DNA of 33,671 nt from the NCBI GenBank assembly GCA_964495705.1, contig CAZBWS010000016.1, positions 1-33,671 on the forward strand, given 5' to 3'. Made by a program: the position numbers and the translations under genes. Shown here one piece after another: positions 15,865 to 22,952 of this stretch. Each line of letters starts with the position of its first letter. Within the stretch, counting starts at the first letter, position 1. The DNA is from CAZBWS01 sp964495705 (GTDB lineage Bacteria > Pseudomonadota > Gammaproteobacteria > HTCC5015). The notes beneath the pieces are model-generated. The model did not search any database, was not told where the DNA came from, and was given only the letters and a program-made list of their open reading frames with translations.

Positions 15865-15890
15865 CAGTTTTTCTCGGTTAAATCTCTGTG

Positions 15891-15952
15891 TGTAGGAGCC
15901 GTTTGTAACGGCGAAAATTCTATTTAAATCGCCCTTGCAAAGGGCTCCTACA
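15891..15952. repeat. REP-type inverted pair between hisH and hisA
   Basis: Two 24-base arms, 15891-15914 and 15929-15952, are inverted copies beginning TGTAGGAGCC and ending GGCGA, separated by 14 A+T-rich bases. Each arm also folds alone: GCCGTT-TGT-AACGGC in the left, and GCCCTT-TGC-AAGGGC when the right arm is read on the minus strand. The differing base pair is changed on both sides of the small stem, a compensatory change. The architecture is that of Pseudomonas-type REP doublets (REPINs), which are mobilised by a RAYT transposase in trans. None is in this window. Confidence 0.75.
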
Positions 15953-15983
15953 ATTTCTATTTAGTTATGCGGTTAGGCTGACG

Positions 15984-16619
15984 CTACGCCTGCCCATCCC
16001 ACTCAACAAAATTCTTTAATAGCTGCAGGCCGACGTCTGCGCTTTTCTCGGGATGGCTTTGTATCGCAAACACGTTTTCGCGGCCAAGCGCGGCGGTAAA
16101 CGGTATGCCGTATTCGCATTGCCCTAGAGTCAACGTCTCGTCTTTAGGCTGTACGTAATAGCTATGTACAAAGTAGAAGCGGCTGCCATTTTCTATACCC
16201 GACCAAAGCGGATGCGGTGCTTGCAGCACCTCGTTCCAGCCCATATGGGGAATCTTTAGCGAAGGATCGTTGATCTTCTCGGCAAAGGGCAGCACGTCAC
16301 CTTCAAATAGGCCTAAGCAGTTAACGCCGCCATTTTCAGCGCTGTGCGACATCAATACCTGCATGCCCATACAAATGCCTAGAAAGGGTTTTTCTTTTGC
16401 CGCTTCGCGCACCACGGCTTCAAGCTCGTGGCGATGCAGGGCGCTCATGCACTCGGCAGCGGCGCCCTGGCCTGGGAATACGATATGGTCAGCGCTGGCG
16501 ACGATGCTGGGTTGGTCGGTGACCAAGACCTCAGCATTACCTGCTACATGCTCAACGGCTTTAGCCACTGAGCGTAGGTTGCCCATGCCGTAATCAATTA
16601 CGGCGATCTTCTTTGACAT
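15984..16619 (-). CDS. hisH: imidazole glycerol phosphate synthase glutamine amidotransferase subunit
   Basis: Class-I glutaminase (211 aa) supplying ammonia to HisF. The nucleophile Cys83 lies in GICMGMQ, the catalytic His189 and Glu191 in QSHPEKS, the oxyanion region in FPGQGAA, and the N-terminus IAVIDYGMGNLRSV is typical. It starts two bases after hisB. The downstream gap to hisA carries the REP pair. Confidence 0.96.
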   Translation of the reverse strand: MSKKIAVIDYGMGNLRSVAKAVEHVAGNAEVLVTDQPSIVASADHIVFPGQGAAAECMSALHRHELEAVVREAAKEKPFLGICMGMQVLMSHSAENGGVNCLGLFEGDVLPFAEKINDPSLKIPHMGWNEVLQAPHPLWSGIENGSRFYFVHSYYVQPKDETLTLGQCEYGIPFTAALGRENVFAIQSHPEKSADVGLQLLKNFVEWDGQA

Positions 16620-16621
16620 GC

Positions 16622-17221
16622 TTAGCCTACCAATGTGCCTTTAGTTGAAGGCGTCATGCCGACCATGCGCGGATCTTCTTCCAGTGCCATGCGCAGTGCG
16701 CGGCCAAAGGCCTTAAACAAAGTCTCGGCAACATGGTGTGCATTAAAGCCGTGTAGGGCGTCTAAGTGCAAAGTCACCTGTGCGTGATTCACAAAGCCTT
16801 GGAAGAACTCATAAAACAAGTCCACATCAAAGTTAGCAATGCGCGCGCGGGGGTACTTCACACGATATTCCAAGCCGGGGCGGCCAGAGAAGTCGATGAC
16901 GACACGAGATAGCGCTTCATCCAAGGGCACATAGGCGTGGCCGTAGCGGCGAATACCTTTCTTGTCGCCAACGGCCTTAGCAAAGGCTTGGCCTAGCGTA
17001 ATACCGATGTCTTCCACGGTGTGGTGGTCATCAATATGAGTGTCGCCATTGGCTTTGATATTGATATCAATCAAGCCGTGACGGGCGATCTGGTCCATCA
17101 TGTGCTCAAGAAAGGGCACGCCAGTATCAAATACGCCACAGCCCGTACCATCAAGATTGATCTCGGCGGTAATTTGGGTTTCTAAGGTATCGCGACTTAC
17201 TGTCGCTACACGATCACTCAT
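16622..17221 (-). CDS. hisB: imidazoleglycerol-phosphate dehydratase
   Basis: Manganese-dependent dehydratase (199 aa, the monofunctional form without the HisN phosphatase domain of enterics), seventh step of histidine synthesis. DTGVPFLEHMMDQIARHG, the metal-ligand motif DDHHTVEDIGI, and HAQVTLHLDALHGFNAHHVAETLFKAFGRAL are diagnostic. A good ribosome site (GGAGAACGAA) precedes the ATG. It is the first his gene of hisB-H-A-F-I-E-tatABC. About 70 bases separate it from the gap that hides the end of dtd, so its promoter may be partly unseen. Confidence 0.97.
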   Translation of the reverse strand: MSDRVATVSRDTLETQITAEINLDGTGCGVFDTGVPFLEHMMDQIARHGLIDINIKANGDTHIDDHHTVEDIGITLGQAFAKAVGDKKGIRRYGHAYVPLDEALSRVVIDFSGRPGLEYRVKYPRARIANFDVDLFYEFFQGFVNHAQVTLHLDALHGFNAHHVAETLFKAFGRALRMALEEDPRMVGMTPSTKGTLVG

Positions 17222-17292
17222 TTCGTTCTCCGCGCTATCGCAGGGTTTATTCAGAAGGGCGTAGTTTACTACATATATGGGGGGAGACGTAG

Positions 17293-17392
17293 NNNNNNNN
17301 NNNNNNNNNNNNNNNNNNNNNNNNNNNNNNNNNNNNNNNNNNNNNNNNNNNNNNNNNNNNNNNNNNNNNNNNNNNNNNNNNNNNNNNNNNNN
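17293..17392. other. assembly gap of 100 N at the 3' end of dtd
   Basis: Fixed-length N run without duplicated flanks. It hides the last roughly 16-17 codons of dtd and whatever lies between dtd and hisB. Confidence 0.9.
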
Positions 17393-17781
17393 TGCATGTC
17401 TGCCCCAAACTGCCCCGTAGCGACTTTCTCGCTCTTCGCCCTCGCCTTTTCTACTAGCAGATCAAACAGTCGCCTACCCTCTTCCGGGGTTGCCGCACTG
17501 CTAAAGCTAGGGCGTGCGCCCTTCTGCGTATCAGCGGCCAAGGTGAACTGAGAAACCAGCAGCAGCTCACCATAAATATCTTTCAGGCTCAGATTCATTT
17601 TGTCTTCTGCATCAGAGAACACACGATAGTTAAATAAGCGCTCGCACAGCCTATCCGCATCGGCCTCTGTGTCACCCTTTTCTACACCGACTAATACTAA
17701 AAGCCCCTGTTTGATATCGCCAATGATGACGTCATCAACTTCTACGGAGGCTTTTTTAACGCGTTGAATTAAGCCGATCAT
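17393..17781 (-). CDS. dtd: D-aminoacyl-tRNA deacylase (3' end in gap)
   Basis: Removes D-amino acids, and mischarged glycine, from tRNAs. MIGLIQRVKKASVEVDD at the N-terminus, GLLVLVGVEKGDTE, RLFNYRVFSDAEDKMNLS and LLVSQFTLAADTQKGARPSFSSAATP contain the conserved SQFTL and GARPSF motifs. About 129 codons are visible; the family has about 145, and the C-terminal NxGPVT motif must lie in the gap. Its ATG overlaps the pip stop (ATGA), so the two are coupled. Reading through the N into the far side gives a false C-terminus. Confidence 0.95.
17652..17660 (+). repeat. TATCCGCAT word, in dtd
   Basis: Exact copy with the extended context CAGCCTATCCGCAT. The coding strand reads GAT GCG GAT AGG, Asp-Ala-Asp-Arg. 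Confidence 0.85.
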
Positions 17782-18737
17782 TTAAACTCTCCTTGAACTG
17801 CAAACTGGTCTGTAGCATTCACTAAAGCATCAACAATCCCCAGCTCAGATGCCGCATGCCCTGCATTCGCGATTAGCTTAAATACCGCCTCGGGGAAAGC
17901 CTCTGCCAAGGTAAAGGCCTGCCGCGGCGGGCAAATAACATCGTAGCGTCCCTGTACAATAACAGTGGGTATGTGGCGGATTTTGTCTATATTGTTAATC
18001 AGCTGATTCGGCTGCATAAAGGATTGATTCATAAAGTAATGGCATTCAATGCGCGCCATACCGAGGGCGACCTTGGCATCACCGAAATAGTCGCGCACGT
18101 TTTGGTCGGGTAGCAAGGTGGCGGTGCGCGCTTCCCATAGGGACCAAGCCTTGGCGGCTTCTAATTGCTTGGCCTCGTCATCACCGGTAAGCACCTCGTG
18201 GTAAGCATGCAGCAAGTTGCCGTGTTTCTCTGGGGCAATCGGCGCTAGGTAGTCCTGCCAATAATCAGGAAACATCTCAGAACAGCCAAACTGGTAAAAC
18301 CAGCGTATATCTTCGTCGCGACACAGAAAAATGCCGCGCAATACTAGAGCGCTAACGCAATGTGGATAAGCTTGTGCATAGGCCAAGGCGAGGGTGGAGC
18401 CCCAGGAACCACCAAATATCATCCATTGCTCTATGCCTAACAGTTCGCGAATCGCTTCGATGTCAGCAATCAGGTCTTGAGTCGTATTTTCACGTAGCTC
18501 GGCGTGGGGCGTAGAGCGCCCACAGCCACGCTGGTCAAATAGCACAATGCGATATTTTTCAGGGTCAAAGTATTGTCGGTGACTGCCAGTACAGCCACCG
18601 CCAGGGCCGCCGTGTAGAAAGAGCACCGGAATACCCTTGGGGTTGCCGCACGCCTCTAAGTATAAGTTGTGTATACCATCTGCCTGCATTCGCTGGCTTT
18701 TATAGGGCGTGAGAGGCGGGTAAAGTGTTTTATACAT
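17778..18737 (-). CDS. pip: proline iminopeptidase
   Basis: Alpha/beta-hydrolase aminopeptidase (319 aa) that releases N-terminal proline from peptides; family S33, cytoplasmic. The oxyanion block LHGGPGGGC (about 41-49), DQRGCGRS, the nucleophile elbow GGSWGS (Ser111), the acid residue in QGRYDVICP and the His in NAGHAASE are all present. AAGGAAAT lies upstream of the ATG as a ribosome site. It leads dtd by a 4-base overlap. Its upstream region is shared, divergently, with the GacA-box-like palindrome and the sRNA gene, so regulators bound there could affect both. Confidence 0.93.
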   Translation of the reverse strand: MYKTLYPPLTPYKSQRMQADGIHNLYLEACGNPKGIPVLFLHGGPGGGCTGSHRQYFDPEKYRIVLFDQRGCGRSTPHAELRENTTQDLIADIEAIRELLGIEQWMIFGGSWGSTLALAYAQAYPHCVSALVLRGIFLCRDEDIRWFYQFGCSEMFPDYWQDYLAPIAPEKHGNLLHAYHEVLTGDDEAKQLEAAKAWSLWEARTATLLPDQNVRDYFGDAKVALGMARIECHYFMNQSFMQPNQLINNIDKIRHIPTVIVQGRYDVICPPRQAFTLAEAFPEAVFKLIANAGHAASELGIVDALVNATDQFAVQGEFK

Positions 18738-18793
18738 TTTATTTCCTTGGATAATGCTTATATATCAGCAGCTTATAGCCATTCTGATGTATT

Positions 18794-18811
18794 TGTAGGA
18801 ATATTCCTACA
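18794..18811. promoter_or_regulatory. GacA-box-like palindrome (upstream activating sequence)
   Basis: TGTAGGAATATTCCTACA is a perfect 18-bp palindrome, 20 bp with the flanking T and A. The UAS bound by GacA/UvrY-type regulators before RsmY/RsmZ/CsrB genes is TGTAAG-N6-CTTACA; this differs by one symmetric base pair. Its centre is about 60-65 bases before the likely RNA start, a spacing like that of known Rsm promoters. Confidence 0.65.
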
Positions 18812-18816
18812 AGTCT

Positions 18817-18840
18817 TGGGGAATATGGCTGTATTCCCCA
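18817..18840. promoter_or_regulatory. second inverted repeat between UAS and sRNA
   Basis: TGGGGAATA (18817-18825) and TATTCCCCA (18832-18840) form a perfect 9-bp inverted repeat with a 6-base centre, five bases beyond the GacA-box-like palindrome. It lies in the presumed promoter, so it may be another regulator site. If transcription starts earlier than assumed, it would be a 5' hairpin of the RNA. Confidence 0.4.
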
Positions 18841-18864
18841 GTCGCCAACTTTGCAAAAATGCAC

Positions 18865-19031
18865 CTATTGGCGATGGAGGCCAAACACGGAGTTGCTACA
18901 GGAGGTAGCTAAGGATGCCTTAAGGATTTAAGGCCTGCAATGGATAGTGTGCCGGGATGGCCCATGGAGCAACATCACCTAACTACATGGATTGTTAACC
19001 CTGAGACTCACCATCTCGGGGTTGTTTTTTT
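18865..19031 (+). ncRNA. CsrB/RsmZ-like CsrA-sequestering sRNA (predicted)
   Basis: Predicted regulatory RNA of about 165 nt; the 5' end is approximate. Nine GGA motifs lie at 18876-18991, seven of them ANGGA, the core recognised by CsrA/RsmA. Three sit in loops of perfect hairpins: TTGGC-GATGGAG-GCCAA (18868-18884), GCTAC-AGGAG-GTAGC (18895-18909) and GCCTTAA-GGAT-TTAAGGC (18917-18934). Others (AAGGAT, ATGGAT, ATGGAG) lie between stems. It ends in a strong intrinsic terminator and is preceded by a GacA-box-like palindrome. AAAAAT at 18855-18860 could serve as a weak -10. These features together are those of RsmX/Y/Z and CsrB/C. ORFs crossing this region lack any protein signature. The family is known; this locus assignment is my inference. 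Confidence 0.72.
18997..19031 (+). terminator. intrinsic terminator of the predicted sRNA
   Basis: Ten-bp stem AACCCTGAGA / TCTCGGGGTT (18997-19006 with 19014-19023, one G-U pair), loop CTCACCA, then G and seven T. It is directional: no T-tract on the minus strand. No + strand protein gene precedes it, so it argues for a non-coding transcript. Confidence 0.88.
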
Positions 19032-19087
19032 CAGGATTAGAAATGATGCAGGAACAATGGATGGAAAATGCGCAAGGATGCGTACCT

Positions 19088-20083
19088 TTAATTCCAGTCA
19101 AACTCACCTTTATAAATTGTTCTGTCATCTCCTTCGGGTCGATTGCGAAAAATTCTCAAATTCCACATATATTGCTCTGGAGCAAAGCGAATCAGCTTTT
19201 CATAGGCCTTGTTAACGGCGCTAGCCACAGCCACCTTATCCGCATAACAGTGTTGCAAATCTAGTGCCTCATCCATGTGTAATAAGTATTTATTAGTAAT
19301 TTTGTCATAGCGCACGGTTAGGGGTAAGACCAGAGCATTGGTTTCTTGCAGGATGTGGCTAGTGCTTGCGAGTGAAGCCTTCTCAGTGCCAAACATGGGG
19401 GCGAATACAGAGTGCTTTGCACCTAGGTCTTCATCCATTAAATGCACAATGGCGAAGCCCTGTTTCGCTCGGGTGATGATTTGTTCAATGGTTCCGCCGT
19501 CTTGGCGGCGAATCAGAGTGAGTCGATCGTCAATTGTTGGATCTTTGTGTAATGTCGCCGAATAACGCGCAGAGCCGCCGCGCTTGAGTGCTACCAGCCA
19601 ATCAATCACTGGATTCTTAAAGCTGTTAAATATGCCCGCGCAAGGCGTTTCATGGGTGATGGACATGACGACATAATCTAGATACAGCATATGTGGCACC
19701 ATCAGAATAATCGGCCGCCCGCTCTCCTCCGCATTGCGCAAATGCTCTATTCCTTCTATTTCGGTGCGGCGCTTAATACGTTTCAGTGGCCGAAACCAAG
19801 CCCAGGCAATTTCGCCTAGCGCAAAGCCTGCATGTTCGGCATGTTGTTTTAATAGCTTGCTTTTTTCTACATGGCTGAGCTCTGGAAAGCAAAGATCAAT
19901 ATTGGCTTTGACAACACGTAAGCGCCTTTGATTATTAAATATGGCCTTTCGTCCAATTGGCGCCAGTGCGGCGCGGCGCCAAGCAGCGGGCAAGCAGCTA
20001 AATAGTCCGACTAAGCCTACGCCTAACCAAGTGGGCCAGTATTTCGGGTGTAGCAAGCCTGAATGAAATTTGTCGGCTTCCAT
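19088..20083 (-). CDS. LpxL/LpxM-type lauroyl (lipid A) acyltransferase family protein
   Basis: Membrane-bound acyltransferase (331 aa) of the HtrB/LpxL/LpxM family, which adds secondary acyl chains to lipid A precursors. It has a short hydrophobic N-terminal anchor (WLGVGLVGLFSCLPAAW), the RRLRVVKANIDLCFPELS segment, the catalytic HX4D motif in HMLYLDYV and a MDEDLGAKHSVFAPMFG block. The ATG at 20083 is preceded by GGAGG and overlaps the trkH stop (TAATG). Longer in-frame starts lie within trkH. Which acyl position it modifies cannot be told. Pseudomonas also has such a gene in this neighbourhood. Confidence 0.88.
   Translation of the reverse strand: MEADKFHSGLLHPKYWPTWLGVGLVGLFSCLPAAWRRAALAPIGRKAIFNNQRRLRVVKANIDLCFPELSHVEKSKLLKQHAEHAGFALGEIAWAWFRPLKRIKRRTEIEGIEHLRNAEESGRPIILMVPHMLYLDYVVMSITHETPCAGIFNSFKNPVIDWLVALKRGGSARYSATLHKDPTIDDRLTLIRRQDGGTIEQIITRAKQGFAIVHLMDEDLGAKHSVFAPMFGTEKASLASTSHILQETNALVLPLTVRYDKITNKYLLHMDEALDLQHCYADKVAVASAVNKAYEKLIRFAPEQYMWNLRIFRNRPEGDDRTIYKGEFDWN
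19237..19245 (+). repeat. TATCCGCAT word, in acyltransferase gene
   Basis: Exact copy. The coding strand reads TAT GCG GAT AAG, Tyr-Ala-Asp-Lys. Confidence 0.85.
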
Positions 20084-21534
20084 TAACGCCTCCAGAATGC
20101 GGGGGTGAGTAATACGAGCAAGGTGAAAATCTCTAAACGACCAAGCAGCATGGTGAAGCACAGCACCCATTTAGCGGGGTCGGTGATGTTAGCGTAGTTT
20201 GCACCCACTTCACCTAGACCAGGGCCAAGGTTGTTAAGGCAGGCGGCGACAGCTGAAAAGGCGCTTACTTGATCCATGCCAGTCATTAGCAACAGCAGCA
20301 TGGCGAAAATGAAAACGGCAACATAGGCTGAGAAAAACCCCCAAACGGCCTCGATAACTTTTTCAGGCAGTGCCCCACCGCCCATTTTGATGACGAGGTG
20401 GGCATTTGGATGTATGAGGCGCTTTAGTTCGCGCATGCCTTGCTTCAATAGTAGTAGGCAACGAATAACTTTCATGCCGCCGCCGGTTGAACCTGCGCTG
20501 CCGCCAATGAAGCTGGTCATAATTAATAGCAGGGCAATAAAGGGCGGCCATTGATAAAAGCTGTCGGTGGCAAACCCCGTTGTTGTCGCGATAGACACGG
20601 CATGGAACAGACCTTTACGCAGGGCTTGGGTGGGGTCATTCTCGGTGTTTGTAATAATCAGTGCCAATATACAGATTAGTCCTGTAAGCAGCAGCACGGA
20701 CACATAAGCACGACATTCTTCGTCGTAGTAATAAGGCTTGAAACTAGCGTGCCTGACTGCAGAGAAGTGCAGAGCGAAATTAACACCACCTAATGTCATA
20801 AATACGATGCAGATAGCTTCTATTGCAGCGCTATCAAAGTAGCCAATGCTGGCATCATGGGGGGAAAATCCACCGATAGCTACGGTGGAAAAACTGTGCG
20901 AAACGGCGTCAAAGACACTCATGCCTGCTAGCCAGTAAGCTGCAGCGCAGGCTATGGTTAGGCTAAAGTAGATATACCAAAGAGCTTTGGCGGTTTCGTT
21001 GATGCGCGGTGTCAGCTTGCTGTCTTTGACGGGGCCAGGCGTTTCTGCACGGTATAGCTGCATACCACCCACGCCAAGCATAGGCAGGATAGCGACAGCG
21101 AGAACAATGATACCCATGCCACCCATCCACTGAAGCATTTGGCGGTAGAACAAAATAGATTTAGGCAGATTATCTAGCCCAGTAATGACGGTTGCCCCTG
21201 TAGTGGTCAACCCCGATATAGATTCAAACACCGCATCGGTTAAGCTAAGGCTAACGGAGTTAGCGATATATAGCGGCAGGGCACCAAATAAACCCAGTAC
21301 CGTCCAGAACATAACGACGACCAAGAAACCATCGCGCAGGCGCAGTTCTTGACGCACGCGGCGCACGGGAAACCAGAGTATGGCCCCCAGCCCAAAGGTG
21401 ATCCACAGGGCATCAAAAAAGGCCATGCTTGCGCCATCTGCGTAAATTAAAGAAACGATCAGAGGGGGGATATGTGTACTACTAAAGAGTACCAGCAGCA
21501 GCCCTAAAATACGTTGAATGACTTTGTACTGCAT
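20083..21534 (-). CDS. trkH: Trk potassium uptake system membrane protein TrkH
   Basis: Potassium-translocating subunit (483 aa) of the Trk system, with four M1-P-M2 repeats. The selectivity-filter segments are visible as SGLTTTGATVITGLD, FSTVAIGGFS, SIATTTGFATDSF and CLNNLGPGLGEVG, with filter glycines in each. TrkH works with the cytoplasmic regulator TrkA, encoded directly upstream; the trkA stop and trkH start share a base (TAATG). The next gene, the acyltransferase, is joined in the same manner. Confidence 0.96.
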   Translation of the reverse strand: MQYKVIQRILGLLLVLFSSTHIPPLIVSLIYADGASMAFFDALWITFGLGAILWFPVRRVRQELRLRDGFLVVVMFWTVLGLFGALPLYIANSVSLSLTDAVFESISGLTTTGATVITGLDNLPKSILFYRQMLQWMGGMGIIVLAVAILPMLGVGGMQLYRAETPGPVKDSKLTPRINETAKALWYIYFSLTIACAAAYWLAGMSVFDAVSHSFSTVAIGGFSPHDASIGYFDSAAIEAICIVFMTLGGVNFALHFSAVRHASFKPYYYDEECRAYVSVLLLTGLICILALIITNTENDPTQALRKGLFHAVSIATTTGFATDSFYQWPPFIALLLIMTSFIGGSAGSTGGGMKVIRCLLLLKQGMRELKRLIHPNAHLVIKMGGGALPEKVIEAVWGFFSAYVAVFIFAMLLLLMTGMDQVSAFSAVAACLNNLGPGLGEVGANYANITDPAKWVLCFTMLLGRLEIFTLLVLLTPAFWRR

Positions 21535-22910
21535 TAAATGAAGCCAACACTAACCTGGAATAAGCGCTCAATTTCGGGCAGCTTAAGTTTGTCGGCCATA
21601 AACATGATGATATGGTCTTCTGCTTGTACAACGATATTGTCGTCCAGCATCAATACTTGCTCGCCGCGCACAACGGCACCAATAGCTGCGCCTTCGGGTA
21701 ATTTTAGCTCGCCGACTTTGCGGCCAACGACTTTGGACGTGCGTTGATCACCGTGGGCTACCGCTTCAATGGCTTCGGCCGCCCCGCGGCGCAGGGCGTG
21801 TACGGCAACGACGTCGCCGCGCCGCACTCTGGCCAGCAATGTACCGATGGTCACTTGGCGTGGGGATATGGCGATATCGATAACATTGGATTCCACCAAG
21901 TCGACGTAGGCACTGCGGTTGATAATCGACATTACTTTGCCGCAACCCATGCGTTTGGCCAGCATGGCAGAGAGGATGTTAGCTTCGTCATTATTGGTTA
22001 GCGAGCAATACACATCCATGCTGTCGACATTTTCTTCTTGTAGCAGACTCTCATCGGAGACATCACCTTGCAGTATCAGTGTTTTATTGAGCTTTTCGGA
22101 AAGCTGTTTGACACGTTTACGGCTGAACTCGATAACTTTAACTTGGTATTTATGCTCCAGCTTTTTGGCCAATAAACCGCCAATGTGACCGCCGCCGGCA
22201 ATCATTACGCGGCGCACGGGCTTGTCGAGCTCGCGTAGTTCTTGCATTACAGCGCGAATATTTTTCTTCGCAGAGAGGAAAAAGACTTCGTCACCCGCTT
22301 CAATTAGCGTATCGCCATTGGGGAAGATGGCACTGCCTTGGCGGTAAATTGCCACAACTTTGGCACGAATGCCTGGCATATGCTCTTTTAGTGTACGCAG
22401 TTGCTGGTCAACTAGCGGGCTGCCTTCGTAGGCTTTTACGGCCACTAATTGTACTCTCCCGTCAGCAAAGTCGAGCACCTGCAGAGCGCCATGATATTCA
22501 ATCAAGCGCTCAATATAGTCAGTCACCAATTGCTCGGGACTGATTAAGAAGTCAACGGGCATGGCCTCTTGGGCAAATAGCTGGTCTTCATATCTTAGGT
22601 ATTGCTGAGAGCGAATGCGGGCAATTTTGGTAGGTACATGAAATAGGGTGTAGGCCACTTGGCAGGCCACCATGTTGGTGTCGTCGCTATTTGTCACCGC
22701 AATAAGCATATCCGCATCTTCGGCACCAGCACGGCGCAACACTTCGGGGTGAGAGGCATGGCCGGCTATGGTTTTTATGTCTAGGCGATCCTGTAAATCA
22801 CGCAGCAGGTGATTGTCGGTGTCGACAATAGTGACGTCATTGGATTCTAAAGCGAGAATGTTGGCAACCGATGTGCCAACTTGGCCAGCGCCAAGGATGA
22901 TGATTTTCAT
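21534..22910 (-). CDS. trkA: Trk system potassium transporter regulatory subunit TrkA
   Basis: Cytoplasmic NAD(H)-binding RCK regulator (458 aa) with two tandem RCK_N/RCK_C units. The nucleotide folds begin with IIILGAGQVGTSVA (residues 2-15) and RVMIAGGGHIGGLLA (about 234), and acidic strand ends follow (TIVDTD, KVIEFSR). It gates TrkH. The gene belongs to the def-fmt-rsmB-trkA-trkH order; 42 bases separate it from rsmB. It holds an exact copy of the recurrent 9-mer. Confidence 0.97.
   Translation of the reverse strand: MKIIILGAGQVGTSVANILALESNDVTIVDTDNHLLRDLQDRLDIKTIAGHASHPEVLRRAGAEDADMLIAVTNSDDTNMVACQVAYTLFHVPTKIARIRSQQYLRYEDQLFAQEAMPVDFLISPEQLVTDYIERLIEYHGALQVLDFADGRVQLVAVKAYEGSPLVDQQLRTLKEHMPGIRAKVVAIYRQGSAIFPNGDTLIEAGDEVFFLSAKKNIRAVMQELRELDKPVRRVMIAGGGHIGGLLAKKLEHKYQVKVIEFSRKRVKQLSEKLNKTLILQGDVSDESLLQEENVDSMDVYCSLTNNDEANILSAMLAKRMGCGKVMSIINRSAYVDLVESNVIDIAISPRQVTIGTLLARVRRGDVVAVHALRRGAAEAIEAVAHGDQRTSKVVGRKVGELKLPEGAAIGAVVRGEQVLMLDDNIVVQAEDHIIMFMADKLKLPEIERLFQVSVGFI
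22709..22717 (+). repeat. TATCCGCAT word, in trkA
   Basis: Exact copy. The coding strand reads GAT GCG GAT ATG, Asp-Ala-Asp-Met. Confidence 0.85.
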
Positions 22911-22952
22911 GGGGGTATTGTAACCTTATATAGATAAAGCTCAATGAGGAGG

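Noticed and set aside
17269..17392. Apparent C-terminal extension of Dtd beyond the N run
   Set aside because: The frame through a fixed-size gap is arbitrary, and the residues after it do not match the conserved Dtd ending.
18940..19264. Small + strand ORFs across and beyond the predicted sRNA
   Set aside because: They cross the terminator and the antisense end of the acyltransferase gene, lack ribosome sites and show no protein-like pattern.
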